Below are positions 16,201 to 25,435 of a stretch of DNA of 51,208 nucleotides, piece by piece. The stretch's first letter is position 1. Each line of letters starts with the position of its first letter. Position numbers and translations under genes: made by a program. Below the pieces are notes generated by a model. It was not told the origin of the DNA and made no database searches. It was given only the letters and a program-made list of their open reading frames with translations. This DNA is from an uncultured SAR86 cluster bacterium (lineage in GTDB: Bacteria; Pseudomonadota; Gammaproteobacteria; Magnimaribacterales; D2472): NCBI GenBank assembly GCA_902509965.1, contig CABWZP010000005.1:1-51208 (forward strand). The letters are read 5' to 3'.

Positions 16201-16779
16201 ATGAATATAGCAAATGTAAAAGAATCAGTTCAGGCTTCAATTGATGTAAAAACTCAGTTACTTCATGATACTCAACTCATTACACAAATAGTTGATTTAG
16301 CATCTAAGTGTACAGACTCATTGCACTTAGGTGGCAAAATTATTTTTTGTGGAAATGGTGGGAGTTTTGCTGATGCACAGCATCTGTCAGCTGAATTTAC
16401 ATCAAGATTCCTTTTTGATCGTCCTGGATTGGCATCGATTGCTTTGGGTACAAATAGTTCGGCCATGTCGGCTATCGGAAATGATTATGGCTATGATAAT
16501 GTGTTTTCTAGAGAAATTGAGGCCATAGCAAACCCTGTTGATGTTATTATTGCTATTACAACAAGTGGCAATAGTTCTAATATTTTAAAAGCAATAGATG
16601 CAGCTAAAATTAAAAAAATTTTTACGGTTGTCTTGACAGGATCTGGCAAAGGTAAAATATCTGACGATGTAATCACTCTTAATGTACCCTCACATGATAC
16701 TGCCCGAATCCAAGAATGTCATATTTTAATTGGGCATATTATTTGTGGCATTGTAGAAGAGGCTATTTTTGGAAGTTAA
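16201..16779 (+). CDS. gmhA: Sedoheptulose 7-phosphate isomerase
   Basis: A SIS-domain isomerase of 192 residues that turns sedoheptulose 7-phosphate into D-glycero-D-manno-heptose 7-phosphate, the entry to the heptose pathway. Family blocks are [43 protein letters not shown], the SIS phosphate loop [11 protein letters not shown], and the [14 protein letters not shown] end with the catalytic-type Glu and His. The ATG at 16201 is preceded by AGGAG at 16186-16190, at the end of the NeuB-fusion gene, indicating one operon. Confidence 0.9.
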   Translation: MNIANVKESVQASIDVKTQLLHDTQLITQIVDLASKCTDSLHLGGKIIFCGNGGSFADAQHLSAEFTSRFLFDRPGLASIALGTNSSAMSAIGNDYGYDNVFSREIEAIANPVDVIIAITTSGNSSNILKAIDAAKIKKIFTVVLTGSGKGKISDDVITLNVPSHDTARIQECHILIGHIICGIVEEAIFGS

Positions 16780-16801
16780 CAACTTTAATGTAGCAAATTT
16801 C

Positions 16802-18070
16802 ATGAAAAATATAAAAATAGCAATAATTGGACTGGGATATGTAGGCCTTCCTCTAGCAGTAGAATTTGGTAAAAAACATGAAGTTGTTGGTTTTGATATC
16901 AACCAAGCTAGAATTGATGAACTTAAAAAAGGTATAGACTCCACTCTTGAAACATCCTTACAAGAATTAAATGATGCATCTAGGCTGAGTTATACATTTG
17001 ATAAAAATGATATTGCAGACTGTAATATTTTTATTGTTACTGTTCCCACACCGATAGATGAATTTAAAAGACCGGATCTAATACCGTTACAAAAGGCAAG
17101 TGAAACTGTTGGCTTGTTTCTTAAAAAAGATGATATTGTTATCTACGAATCTACAGTTTACCCAGGTGCTACAGAAGAGGTCTGCGTCCCAATTCTTGAG
17201 CAGTATTCTGGCTTAAAATTTAATATAGACTTCTATTGCGGTTATTCTCCTGAAAGAATTAATCCGGGGGATAAAGAGCATCGTTTACCTTCTATCAAAA
17301 AGGTAACCGCTGGTTCTACTCCAGAAATTGCAGATATTGTTGATTCGCTTTATCAAGAGATAATAGATGCAGGAACACATAAGGCTAGCAGTATAAAAGT
17401 AGCTGAAGCAGCCAAAGTTATTGAAAATACTCAGAGAGACGTTAATATTGCACTTATTAATGAGCTAGCTCTTATCTTTAATAAATTGGATATTGATACT
17501 GAATCAGTTTTAGATGCAGCAGCCTCAAAATGGAATTTTCATCCATTTCGACCTGGATTGGTAGGAGGGCACTGTATAGGTGTTGATCCCTATTATTTGA
17601 CTCATAAAGCAATAGAGGTTGGTTATAATCCTGAGATAATTTTAGCTGGCCGCAGAATTAATGATCAAATGGGCTCCTATGTAGCAAATCAAGTATCAAA
17701 ACTTATGATGAAAGAGCTTATTCAAGTTGCTGATGCTAATGTACTTATCATGGGTTTAACTTTTAAGGAGAACTGCCCAGATATTCGAAATACACGAGTA
17801 GTTGATTTAGTAAATGCACTTAATGATTTTAACTGCAATGTCGATGTTTATGATCCTTGGGTTGATAAAGATCGCAGTATTAATGAGTGCAATATTAAGC
17901 CAATTGATAAACCTGCTAAAGGGAATTATGATGCTATTATCTTGACAGTTGCACATGATGAATTCAAAGCACTGTCTGAAGAAAAGATAAGATCTTATGG
18001 TAAAGATCGCCATGTACTTTATGACATCAAGTATTTACTGAAAGCTAATGAATCTGATGGCAGACTATAG
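16802..18070 (+). CDS. tviB: UDP-N-acetylhexosamine 6-dehydrogenase (TviB/WbpA type)
   Basis: It oxidises C6 of a UDP-HexNAc to the uronic acid. At 422 residues it is full length, with N-terminal [14 protein letters not shown], central [26 protein letters not shown] and [12 protein letters not shown], the catalytic [12 protein letters not shown] (Cys258), and the C-terminal UDP-binding domain with [13 protein letters not shown]. The motifs match the TviB/WbpA group, not UDP-glucose dehydrogenase. With the WbpP/TviC-like epimerase at 23322 it would give UDP-GalNAcA. The start is ATG 16802; the TTG at 16769, inside gmhA, gives an unlikely N-terminal extension. Confidence 0.9.
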   Translation: MKNIKIAIIGLGYVGLPLAVEFGKKHEVVGFDINQARIDELKKGIDSTLETSLQELNDASRLSYTFDKNDIADCNIFIVTVPTPIDEFKRPDLIPLQKASETVGLFLKKDDIVIYESTVYPGATEEVCVPILEQYSGLKFNIDFYCGYSPERINPGDKEHRLPSIKKVTAGSTPEIADIVDSLYQEIIDAGTHKASSIKVAEAAKVIENTQRDVNIALINELALIFNKLDIDTESVLDAAASKWNFHPFRPGLVGGHCIGVDPYYLTHKAIEVGYNPEIILAGRRINDQMGSYVANQVSKLMMKELIQVADANVLIMGLTFKENCPDIRNTRVVDLVNALNDFNCNVDVYDPWVDKDRSINECNIKPIDKPAKGNYDAIILTVAHDEFKALSEEKIRSYGKDRHVLYDIKYLLKANESDGRL

Positions 18071-18258
18071 TGTGGCTAGTTTGGTATACTTACATTTAAA
18101 TAAAACTTAAAATAAAGGATTAATAATACTATTTTAAATAAAGTAGAAGCCAAGTTAAAAAAATAGATATGACCAAGATTATTTTTACTAGTTTAAGTTT
18201 CATTTATCATTATTTAAAACAATGTTAACTAAAATAATATATTTAGAGGGTAGCTATT

Positions 18259-18693
18259 ATGGCAATTGTTAAAGGGTTTCGACACACTGGTATTATTTGT
18301 AAAGATATAGCTAAATCGCTCGAGTTCTATAAAGATTTTTTAGGGCTAACTGTAATTCAGGATTTTTGGGATGACAGCGATTATATTAATAAAATAACTG
18401 GGCTTAGTGGTGCTAATGTTCACATGATCAAACTTAAGGCAGATGATGGGACTATCCTAGAACTGCTTGATTATGTCACTCATCCAACTGAGCTCATTGA
18501 TCAAGAAATATATAATGTGGGAGCTTGCCATGTTGCTTTACAAGTATATGACATTGAAAAAGCTTATAAAGAATTACTAAGTAAAGGGGTAGTTTTTTTG
18601 AGTGCTCCGGTATTGTCTTCTGAAGGTATTGCAAAAGTTTGTTTTTGCTTTGACCCAAATAATACTCGAATAGAATTAGTTGAAATGCTTTAA
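18259..18693 (+). CDS. VOC-superfamily (glyoxalase/epimerase-like) protein
   Basis: A 144-residue metal-dependent VOC protein with two beta-alpha-beta modules and four apparent metal ligands: His9, Glu68, His91 and Glu139. Methylmalonyl-CoA epimerase and glyoxalase I share this layout; the substrate here cannot be named. A GAGGG element precedes the ATG by 9 bases. It is preceded by a 188-base spacer with no recognisable gene and followed 78 bases later by a CMP-sugar synthetase, so a role in sugar or acyl modification is a guess from context. Confidence 0.7.
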   Translation: MAIVKGFRHTGIICKDIAKSLEFYKDFLGLTVIQDFWDDSDYINKITGLSGANVHMIKLKADDGTILELLDYVTHPTELIDQEIYNVGACHVALQVYDIEKAYKELLSKGVVFLSAPVLSSEGIAKVCFCFDPNNTRIELVEML

Positions 18694-18771
18694 TAGTAAT
18701 TTATATAGTCTAAATATGGATATGCTAAAGTTATCTATAGCTCAATTAAACTAAATCGGTAGTCTAAATTC

Positions 18772-19491
18772 ATGAATAAAATATTTGCCATAATCCCAGC
18801 CAGATCAGGATCGAAAGGTGTTAGGGATAAAAATATAAAAAACCTAAATGGACACTCTTTGCTGAAATGGTCAATAAATGCTGCTAAAAAATCACAATTA
18901 ATCGACAGAGTCTTTATATCTACAGATTCTCTAGAATATGCGAAAATTGGAAGTGATCATGGAGCTGAGGTTCCATTTTTGAGGCCCGCTGCTATATCTG
19001 GTGATACAGCATCTGATTTAGATTTTATAACTCATGCAATTGAAGAATTTCTTAAGATGGGTCTTAAACCCGATTATCTTGTGCATATCAGACCAACAAC
19101 ACCGATAAGAGACCCTGATATTATAGATGATGCAATTTCTTTGTTTAAAAACAACAATCAGTTCAATTCTTTGAGATCTGTTCATAAGATGTCAGAATCC
19201 TCTTATAAAACACTAGAAATTCAAAATGGAAGCCTTGTGCCTCTAGCTCTATTTGGCGATGCGAAAACAGACTCAAATGCACCGAGACAAAGTTTTCCAG
19301 ATACCTATCAGGCAAATGGTTACGTAGATGTTTTAGATACAAAATTTATAATGGAAAATCAGGAAATTCATGGAAAAAAAATACTACCTTTTATTACTGA
19401 TATTGCGCATGAGGTAGATTCAATAGAGGATTTTGATTATCTTGAGTATCAAGCATCAAATTCAAAAGAGATAATCAAAAAACTATTTTAG
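18772..19491 (+). CDS. CMP-nonulosonate synthetase-like cytidylyltransferase
   Basis: A 239-residue NeuA/PtmB-family enzyme that would couple CTP to a sugar acid. It has the N-terminal IPARSGSKGVRDKN nucleotide loop, the FISTDS strand, the RPAAISGD segment, and HIRPTTPIRDPD. The NeuB-type fusion at 14300 is the only synthase in the window that could feed it, while the nearby genes (aminotransferase, methyltransferase, SDR) could modify the sugar. A Kdo cytidylyltransferase role is less likely from the motif set. It ends with AGGAG 4 bases ahead of the next ATG, hence one operon. Confidence 0.8.
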   Translation: MNKIFAIIPARSGSKGVRDKNIKNLNGHSLLKWSINAAKKSQLIDRVFISTDSLEYAKIGSDHGAEVPFLRPAAISGDTASDLDFITHAIEEFLKMGLKPDYLVHIRPTTPIRDPDIIDDAISLFKNNNQFNSLRSVHKMSESSYKTLEIQNGSLVPLALFGDAKTDSNAPRQSFPDTYQANGYVDVLDTKFIMENQEIHGKKILPFITDIAHEVDSIEDFDYLEYQASNSKEIIKKLF

Positions 19492-19500
19492 GAGAAAGAA

Positions 19501-20880
19501 ATGTCATTTATGTTTTCACGAACGCCAAAGAAAGTATCGCCGGTAAATACTAAGAATAGATTAGTCATGACTGATATACCATGTCCAGGCACTAAAGAGA
19601 TTTTAGAAAGTTTAGATATTGTTGAGTCACGATCTATGCACGGACAAATTCCAATAATATGGGATGCTGCTTATGATTTTAATATTATTGATATAAAGGG
19701 AAATAAGTTCATTGACTTTACTTCGGCAATATTTTTTGCAAATGTTGGGCATTCAAATTTGAAAGTTTCTAATTCTATTCAAGATATGCTTAATAAACCT
19801 ATTATGGGGTGCTATGCATATGGCAGTGAGGTTAGAGCAAACTACTTGCAAAAACTTATTGAGTTTTGTGGACCAGGTTTTGATAAAGCATTTTTATTAT
19901 CTGCAGGAACTGAAGCTACTGAAGCTGCATTTAAATTAATGAGGATGTATGGCCAAACAAAGAGTAAAGAAAGGCTGGGGGTAATATCTTTAGAAAATAA
20001 TTGGCATGGCAGAACCATGGGGGCTCAGATGATGAGTGGAAATCTAAAGCAGAAAGAATGGATTGGATTCGACGATAAGGATATTCATCATCTCTCTTTC
20101 CCATATCCGTGGGTTTTAAATGGTCAGTCTGGCGAATCTTTTTTCTTAAAAAAAATACAGGAACTTAAAAAAAATGGTGTTGATCCAAAAAAAGATATTT
20201 GCGGAATGATTTTAGAAACTTTCCAGGGTTGGGGGGCTGTTTTTTATCCTAAAGATTATGTTAAAGCAGCTGAAACATTTTGTAGGGATAATGATATCGT
20301 CTTAACATTCGATGAGATGCAGGCCGGCTTTGGACGAACTGGTAAGGCTTTTGGTTATCAACATTATGATGTAGTCCCAGATCTAATATGTTGCGGAAAA
20401 GGAATGGGTAATGGATATCCTCTATCTGGTGTTATAGGTCGAGGAGATATTATGGACTTGCCGGAGATAGGAAACATGAGCAGCACACATTCCGCCAATC
20501 CAATGGCATGCGCGGTAGGCCTTGCTGTTTTAGAGGAAATAGAATCTCGTAATTTAATAGAAGAAGCAAAAAGAAAAGGAGAAATTCTAAAAACTAAATT
20601 AAATTACTTAAAAGAAATTTCAAATGGAAGAGTTAGTCATATTCTTGGAGAAGGTTTAATAAGCGCAATTCTTTTTCAAGATCCTAATACCGGTGGTGCT
20701 GATGGCCTAACAGCATCAATGGTAGCTGAAAAATGTTACGAAAAAGGTGTTTTAGTAGTTCATACCGGAAGAGAGTCAATAAAGTTAGGGCCTCCCCTGA
20801 CTATTTTAGATGAAGCTTTAATAGAAGGCCTTGATGTTATAATAGAATCTTTCAAAGAGGTTATTAAGGAAAATGAATGA
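19501..20880 (+). CDS. Class III PLP-dependent aminotransferase
   Basis: A 459-residue fold-type I aminotransferase of the ornithine/GABA group. The landmarks are SAGTEATEAAFKLMR, NNWHGRTMGAQ, the PLP-binding FDEMQAGFGRTG and the Schiff-base lysine Lys300 in CCGKGMGNGYPLSG. Nucleotide-sugar aminotransferases are usually DegT-type, so a class III enzyme beside a CMP-sugar synthetase is unusual; it may act on an open-chain keto or aldehyde substrate. AGGAG at 19491-19495 precedes the ATG. The stop overlaps the next gene by 8 bases. Confidence 0.85.
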   Translation: MSFMFSRTPKKVSPVNTKNRLVMTDIPCPGTKEILESLDIVESRSMHGQIPIIWDAAYDFNIIDIKGNKFIDFTSAIFFANVGHSNLKVSNSIQDMLNKPIMGCYAYGSEVRANYLQKLIEFCGPGFDKAFLLSAGTEATEAAFKLMRMYGQTKSKERLGVISLENNWHGRTMGAQMMSGNLKQKEWIGFDDKDIHHLSFPYPWVLNGQSGESFFLKKIQELKKNGVDPKKDICGMILETFQGWGAVFYPKDYVKAAETFCRDNDIVLTFDEMQAGFGRTGKAFGYQHYDVVPDLICCGKGMGNGYPLSGVIGRGDIMDLPEIGNMSSTHSANPMACAVGLAVLEEIESRNLIEEAKRKGEILKTKLNYLKEISNGRVSHILGEGLISAILFQDPNTGGADGLTASMVAEKCYEKGVLVVHTGRESIKLGPPLTILDEALIEGLDVIIESFKEVIKENE

Positions 20881-21580
20881 TAAGAAAAATGACTCAATAC
20901 CAGATGACTATATAAACGTTATTTATGGAGAAGATGTCAAACCCTTCACATCCTATCCTATTATATTTACAAAATATTTATTTAATAGGTTTGGATTGCA
21001 AAAAAATAGCAAACTTTTGGACCTAGGTTGTGGAAGAGGCGAATTCCTCAATGGCTTCATAGGTGCTGGTGTTTCAGGCTATGGAATTGACTTTACCGAT
21101 GCTGCCATAGAATTTTGTCCGGATGCGAATATTAAGCAAGCTGATATTGAAAATAATGGACTCCCTTATCCAGATAACTATTTTGATGTAGTGTTTTCAA
21201 AATCTGTGATCGAGCATTTTCACAATCCAGATATAATGGTTAAAGAGGTTTTTAGGTGTTTAAAGCCTGGTGGCTTAGCAATTATTTTAGCACCTTCATG
21301 GGAATATAATCACCGAATATATTTTGAGGACTATACTCATCGAACACCCTTTATGATGCCATCTTTAAATGATATTTTACTAATTCATGGTTTTGATATG
21401 GTAAATGTTGAGTTCTTTAAACAATTGCCTATTTTATGGGGAGGCTTTTACTGGTTACTTAATCCATTGTCAGTTTTAACAAGATATTTAATACCAAGAG
21501 TATTTAGTAAAAACTTTAAATGGGTAAGGTTTTCAAAAGAGATAATGCTTTTATCAACTGCTGTGAAGCCAATTAAATGA
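20873..21580 (+). CDS. SAM-dependent methyltransferase (Methyltransf_11/23 type)
   Basis: A 235-residue class I methyltransferase: motif I LLDLGCGRGEFL, a GYGIDFTDAAIEF second strand, the acidic PDNYFDVVFSKSVIEHF block and post-motif LKPGGLAIILAPSW. It resembles methyltransferases of polysaccharide loci that act on sugars or lipid-linked glycans. The start overlaps the class III aminotransferase stop and is preceded by AAGGA. It is the last gene before a probable terminator. Confidence 0.82.
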   Translation: MNDKKNDSIPDDYINVIYGEDVKPFTSYPIIFTKYLFNRFGLQKNSKLLDLGCGRGEFLNGFIGAGVSGYGIDFTDAAIEFCPDANIKQADIENNGLPYPDNYFDVVFSKSVIEHFHNPDIMVKEVFRCLKPGGLAIILAPSWEYNHRIYFEDYTHRTPFMMPSLNDILLIHGFDMVNVEFFKQLPILWGGFYWLLNPLSVLTRYLIPRVFSKNFKWVRFSKEIMLLSTAVKPIK

Positions 21581-21617
21581 TGACACTTCTAATTCGAAGT
21601 TATTATCTACTTATTAT

Positions 21618-21648
21618 AGGCAGCTCATAAAAATGTGCCTCGTTTTTT
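21618..21648 (+). terminator. Probable intrinsic terminator after the methyltransferase gene
   Basis: AGGCA (21618-21622) pairs with TGCCT (21636-21640), with an inner CAT/ATG pairing around AAAA after a three-base bulge, followed by CG and six T residues. The stem is short, so it may be weak. Confidence 0.5.
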
Positions 21649-21678
21649 AGTGGCGCATATTAAAATAAAAAATTTACT

Positions 21679-22506
21679 ATGAAAAAAGATATGTTTAGGT
21701 TGGACGGAAAAATAGTTGTTATTACTGGTGCCGCAGGATTTTTAGGTCGAATGCACTCAGAAGCAGTAGCATCTTTTGGCGGTATTCCAATTCTGATAGA
21801 CCTTGAACAGAGTAATGTTGATGACTTAGCAAATGAATTAAATGAAAAATACAATGTAACTTCGTGCGGATATTCTGTAGATATTACCAATGAACAGAAT
21901 ATAAAAGATAATGTAAAATTAATAACAAAGGATTTTGGTCAGATAGATTGTTTGATTAATAATGCAGCTAATAATCCAAAAATGGAGGATGATGGTCAAG
22001 TAAATTTTTCTCGCTTGGAAAATTTCACTCTTGAAGCATGGAATAAAGATGTCAGTATTGGCCTAACTGGAACTTTCCTTTGTGCAAAGTACTATGGTTT
22101 TCAAATATCAAAAAATCCTAACGGAGGGAGTATTGTGAATATTTCTTCTGATCTTGGTTTAATAGCTCCTGATCAAAGACTTTACGCTAAAAAAAATGTG
22201 GATCTACATCTTCAGCCTGTAAAGCCAGTTACTTATTCAGTTATTAAGTCCGGATTAATTGGTTTAACGAGATATCTATCTACGTACTGGATAGATCAAA
22301 ACGTACGCTGTAATGCAATATGCCCTGGTGGTGTTGAGAATGGTCAACCAAGTGATTTTTTAAATGAGGTTAGTTTAAGAATACCTATGAAGAGGCTTGC
22401 AAAGTCTCATGAGTATCAGGGAACTTTAGTTTGGATGTTGAGTGATGCATCTAGCTATCTAAATGGAGCAATTGTTCCTGTTGATGGTGGAAGGACGGCA
22501 TGGTAG
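21679..22506 (+). CDS. Short-chain dehydrogenase/reductase (PtmA-like)
   Basis: A 275-residue SDR. The cofactor motif is TGAAGFLGRMHS, the middle motif is LINNAANNP, and the catalytic set is NISSD, Tyr186 and Lys190 (TYSVIKSG). The end LNGAIVPVDGGRTAW is typical. It resembles the SDRs of flagellin-glycan (Ptm) and O-antigen loci, which oxidise or reduce sugar or polyol substrates; the substrate here is unknown. It follows the terminator at 21618, so it may have its own promoter in the 98-base spacer. Confidence 0.8.
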   Translation: MKKDMFRLDGKIVVITGAAGFLGRMHSEAVASFGGIPILIDLEQSNVDDLANELNEKYNVTSCGYSVDITNEQNIKDNVKLITKDFGQIDCLINNAANNPKMEDDGQVNFSRLENFTLEAWNKDVSIGLTGTFLCAKYYGFQISKNPNGGSIVNISSDLGLIAPDQRLYAKKNVDLHLQPVKPVTYSVIKSGLIGLTRYLSTYWIDQNVRCNAICPGGVENGQPSDFLNEVSLRIPMKRLAKSHEYQGTLVWMLSDASSYLNGAIVPVDGGRTAW

Positions 22507-22676
22507 ATGGAGTGTATCCCTCAAATAAAATAGGTCTAAAGCTATATTGGAGTATAAAAATTTATTATATTAATAATTGTTTTTAATTGTTAATATTAAG
22601 GTAGTTTCATAATTAGATATAAAATATAGTCACTTTTTAAAAAATATTTCATATTAAAGCAAGGGTTATTAAAAAA

Positions 22677-23249
22677 ATGAATCATATTGGCGAAACCTTT
22701 TATTCTGACGAAGAACTCAGAGGTATTAACTTTAAATATCTTGGTGCAAATGTAAAAATAAAAAAAAATGTTGGCATGTTTTTTTGCGATAACATTTCTA
22801 TTCATGACAATGTAAGGATTGATGATTTCTCAATAATAGTTGGCACAGGAGCTGGTTTGGTTATTGAAAATAATGTTCATTTTTCTGCAAGAGCATATCT
22901 AGTATGTTTCGGGGGTATTGAAATAAAATGTTACTCAACTTTTGGCCCAAATGTTTCGATTTTTTCTGCCTCGGATAATTATACTGATGCATTCCTTTCA
23001 AATGGAACAGTAGATGATAAGTATAAAAAATTAGATGCACAAAAGATTGAAGTAGGTCCTGGCTCAATAGTAGGCTCAAGCTGTACTTTATTACCTGGCG
23101 CATTAATGGGAAGAGGGTCAAGTTTAGGCGCACACTCTTTATTAAAAACTAATGTTGAAGAATACGAAATTTATGCTGGCATTCCAGCAAAAAAAATAGG
23201 CCAAAAAGAAAAATTTAATTCAGAAATACTAAGATTAATTGATAGTTAA
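22677..23249 (+). CDS. Hexapeptide-repeat (LbH) O/N-acyltransferase
   Basis: A 190-residue left-handed beta-helix acyltransferase with hexapeptide turns (ISIHDNVRIDDFSIIVG, IEVGPGSIVGSSCTLLPGA, MGRGSSLGAHSLL) and the YAGIPAKKIG end typical of sugar acetyltransferases. It could serve the FdtB product as an FdtC/QdtC-like enzyme or O-acetylate a repeat unit; neither is certain. A 170-base AT-rich spacer before it holds only ATTGTT direct repeats and no gene. The spacing to its neighbours suggests separate expression. Confidence 0.8.
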   Translation: MNHIGETFYSDEELRGINFKYLGANVKIKKNVGMFFCDNISIHDNVRIDDFSIIVGTGAGLVIENNVHFSARAYLVCFGGIEIKCYSTFGPNVSIFSASDNYTDAFLSNGTVDDKYKKLDAQKIEVGPGSIVGSSCTLLPGALMGRGSSLGAHSLLKTNVEEYEIYAGIPAKKIGQKEKFNSEILRLIDS

Positions 23250-23321
23250 AATGTTTTAGTAATCTGTGAAAATAAGTGTATCGTTATGATCAAATAAAGA
23301 CCAATTGGGAAATACTAAATA

Positions 23322-24371
23322 ATGACTAAAACTAAATATGATGAAATTCAGGATTACTTAATGGTCAACCAGAGCATCTGGCTTATCACAGGAGCGGCTG
23401 GATTTATTGGCTCTAATTTACTAGAAAAGTTACTTATCCTTAATCAAAAAGTGGTAGGTTTAGATAACTTTGATACAGGTTATCAACATAATGTTGATCA
23501 GGCTATTAGAGACGCCTCTCAGGAAACTGGCAAAGACTTAAGTGGTAATTTTACATTTATTAATGGCGATATTAGAAATCTTGATGACTGTAAGTTGGCT
23601 TGCCGTGGCGTTAATTATGTGTTGCATCAAGCAGCACTTGGATCAGTTCCAAGGTCGATAGAGAATCCTATAAATACAAATAAAGCTAATATTGATGGTT
23701 TTTTAAACATGCTGGTTGCTAGCAAAGATGAAAATGTCCGAAGCTTTGTTTATGCAGCATCTAGCTCTACTTATGGAGATCATCCAGATTTACCAAAGGT
23801 AGAAGATAATATTGGCAATCCTTTAAGTCCTTATGCTGTTACAAAGCTTGTAAATGAATTATACGCACGTGTTTTTGCATCTTGTTATAATTTCAATGCT
23901 ATAGGCTTAAGATATTTTAATATTTTTGGTAAACGACAAGATCCTAATGGTTCTTATGCCGCAGTTATACCCAGATGGATATCAAACGTTTTAAATAATG
24001 AAGACGTACACATCAATGGAGACGGAAAAACTAGCCGAGACTTTTGTTATATCGATAATACCATTCAAATGAATATACTTGCAGCCACCAGCAATAATCA
24101 AGCAGCTGCTAATCAAATATATAACGTAGCTTTAAATGATAGTACAAGTCTAAATAATCTCTTCAAAATAATCCAAGAAGGGCTTGTCAAAAGGATAGAT
24201 GGGTTGCAAAAAAAAGATCCAATATATAGAGAATTTAGAGCTGGGGATGTAAGGCATTCCATGGCAAATATTGATAAAGCTAGGTTATTATTAAAATACC
24301 AGCCAAAATTTAATATATATGATGGTATGGAAGAGACAATGGATTGGTATATGGAGTCTTTAATAAAGTGA
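23322..24371 (+). CDS. tviC: UDP-N-acetylhexosamine 4-epimerase (WbpP/TviC type)
   Basis: A 349-residue extended SDR that would interconvert UDP-GlcNAc/UDP-GalNAc or the corresponding uronic acids. It has [49 protein letters not shown] and the SPYAVTK catalytic pair, plus [18 protein letters not shown], a stretch typical of WbpP. Together with the TviB-like dehydrogenase at 16802 it forms the UDP-GalNAcA route of Vi antigen and P. aeruginosa O6. Its stop overlaps rmlB by 4 bases (GTGA). Confidence 0.9.
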   Translation: MTKTKYDEIQDYLMVNQSIWLITGAAGFIGSNLLEKLLILNQKVVGLDNFDTGYQHNVDQAIRDASQETGKDLSGNFTFINGDIRNLDDCKLACRGVNYVLHQAALGSVPRSIENPINTNKANIDGFLNMLVASKDENVRSFVYAASSSTYGDHPDLPKVEDNIGNPLSPYAVTKLVNELYARVFASCYNFNAIGLRYFNIFGKRQDPNGSYAAVIPRWISNVLNNEDVHINGDGKTSRDFCYIDNTIQMNILAATSNNQAAANQIYNVALNDSTSLNNLFKIIQEGLVKRIDGLQKKDPIYREFRAGDVRHSMANIDKARLLLKYQPKFNIYDGMEETMDWYMESLIK

Positions 24372-25435
24372 GGTTATTAGTAACAGGTGGAGCTGGATTT
24401 ATAGGTTCAGCATTAATAAGACATATTCTTGAGGACACAGATTATTCTGTAATAAATATTGATAAGCTGACGTATGCAGGAAATTTACTATCTTTAACAT
24501 CTGTAGATAATAATAAAAGATATACATTTAAAAAAATAGATATCTGTGATGGAATCGAGATAAAACAGGCTCTTAAAAAATATCAGCCCGATGTTTTAAT
24601 GCATCTTGCCGCAGAATCGCATGTTGATCGATCAATAGATGGTCCTGGTGAATTTATCTATACAAATGTCATTGGAACTTTTACGCTTTTACAGGAGGCA
24701 AGACTTTACTGGGATGGTCTTAATGAAAAAAAGAAAAATAATTTCCGCTTTCTCCATGTCTCTACTGACGAAGTTTATGGTGATTTAGATAATACAAATA
24801 AGCTTTTTAAAGAAGATACTCCTTATGCTCCAAGTTCACCTTACTCAGCTTCTAAAGCAAGCTCAGATCACTTAGTAAGAGCCTGGCAACGAACTTATAA
24901 ATTACCAACATTAGTTACTAATTGCTCGAATAATTATGGCCCATATCAGTTTCCTGAAAAATTAATTCCATTAGTAATTATAAATGCTCTTAAAGGTAAA
25001 AATCTTCCAATATATGGTAATGGAATGCAGATACGTGATTGGCTATATGTTGATGATCATGCTCGAGCACTATTGCATGTAGCGCTAAATGGAAAAGTGG
25101 GAGAAACATACAACATTGGAGGCCATAATGAGATTAAAAACATAGATGTTGTTAAAACTGTTTGTAGAATTTTAGATGAGCTAGTGCCAAGTAAGTTTGA
25201 TTATATAAGAAAGTATGAAGAACTTATTTGCCATGTGGATGATAGAGCTGGGCATGATATAAGGTACGCTATTGATGCTAGTAAGATATCTCATGAGCTA
25301 AATTGGAATCCAAGTGAGACATTTTTAACTGGTATCAGAAAAACAGTTGAGTGGTATCTTCAAAACAATGAATGGTGCAAGTCTGTTCAAGATGGAACAT
25401 ATCAAGGTGAAAGATTGGGGATGATGCAAAAATGA
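24368..25435 (+). CDS. rmlB: dTDP-glucose 4,6-dehydratase
   Basis: It makes dTDP-4-keto-6-deoxyglucose. It has 355 residues from the GTG at 24368, where the product begins [16 protein letters not shown], the standard RmlB N-terminus. Also present are [21 protein letters not shown], the STDEVYGD active-site Asp-Glu pair, [11 protein letters not shown] and [17 protein letters not shown]. It is coupled to the WbpP-like gene by a GTGA overlap and to rmlA by an ATGA overlap. Confidence 0.95.
   Translation: MRLLVTGGAGFIGSALIRHILEDTDYSVINIDKLTYAGNLLSLTSVDNNKRYTFKKIDICDGIEIKQALKKYQPDVLMHLAAESHVDRSIDGPGEFIYTNVIGTFTLLQEARLYWDGLNEKKKNNFRFLHVSTDEVYGDLDNTNKLFKEDTPYAPSSPYSASKASSDHLVRAWQRTYKLPTLVTNCSNNYGPYQFPEKLIPLVIINALKGKNLPIYGNGMQIRDWLYVDDHARALLHVALNGKVGETYNIGGHNEIKNIDVVKTVCRILDELVPSKFDYIRKYEELICHVDDRAGHDIRYAIDASKISHELNWNPSETFLTGIRKTVEWYLQNNEWCKSVQDGTYQGERLGMMQK

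Noticed and set aside
16331-16528. Plus-strand frame within gmhA in another phase
   Set aside because: The product is cysteine/methionine-rich and unlike any family, while the gmhA frame has all SIS motifs.
18772-20880. Phosphonate pathway (CMP-2-aminoethylphosphonate style)
   Set aside because: The cytidylyltransferase/aminotransferase pairing suggested it, but there is no PEP mutase gene and the cytidylyltransferase is NeuA-like.
24344-24367. TTG start of RmlB inside the preceding epimerase
   Set aside because: It adds eight residues unlike RmlB; GTG 24368 gives the standard N-terminus and a GTGA overlap.
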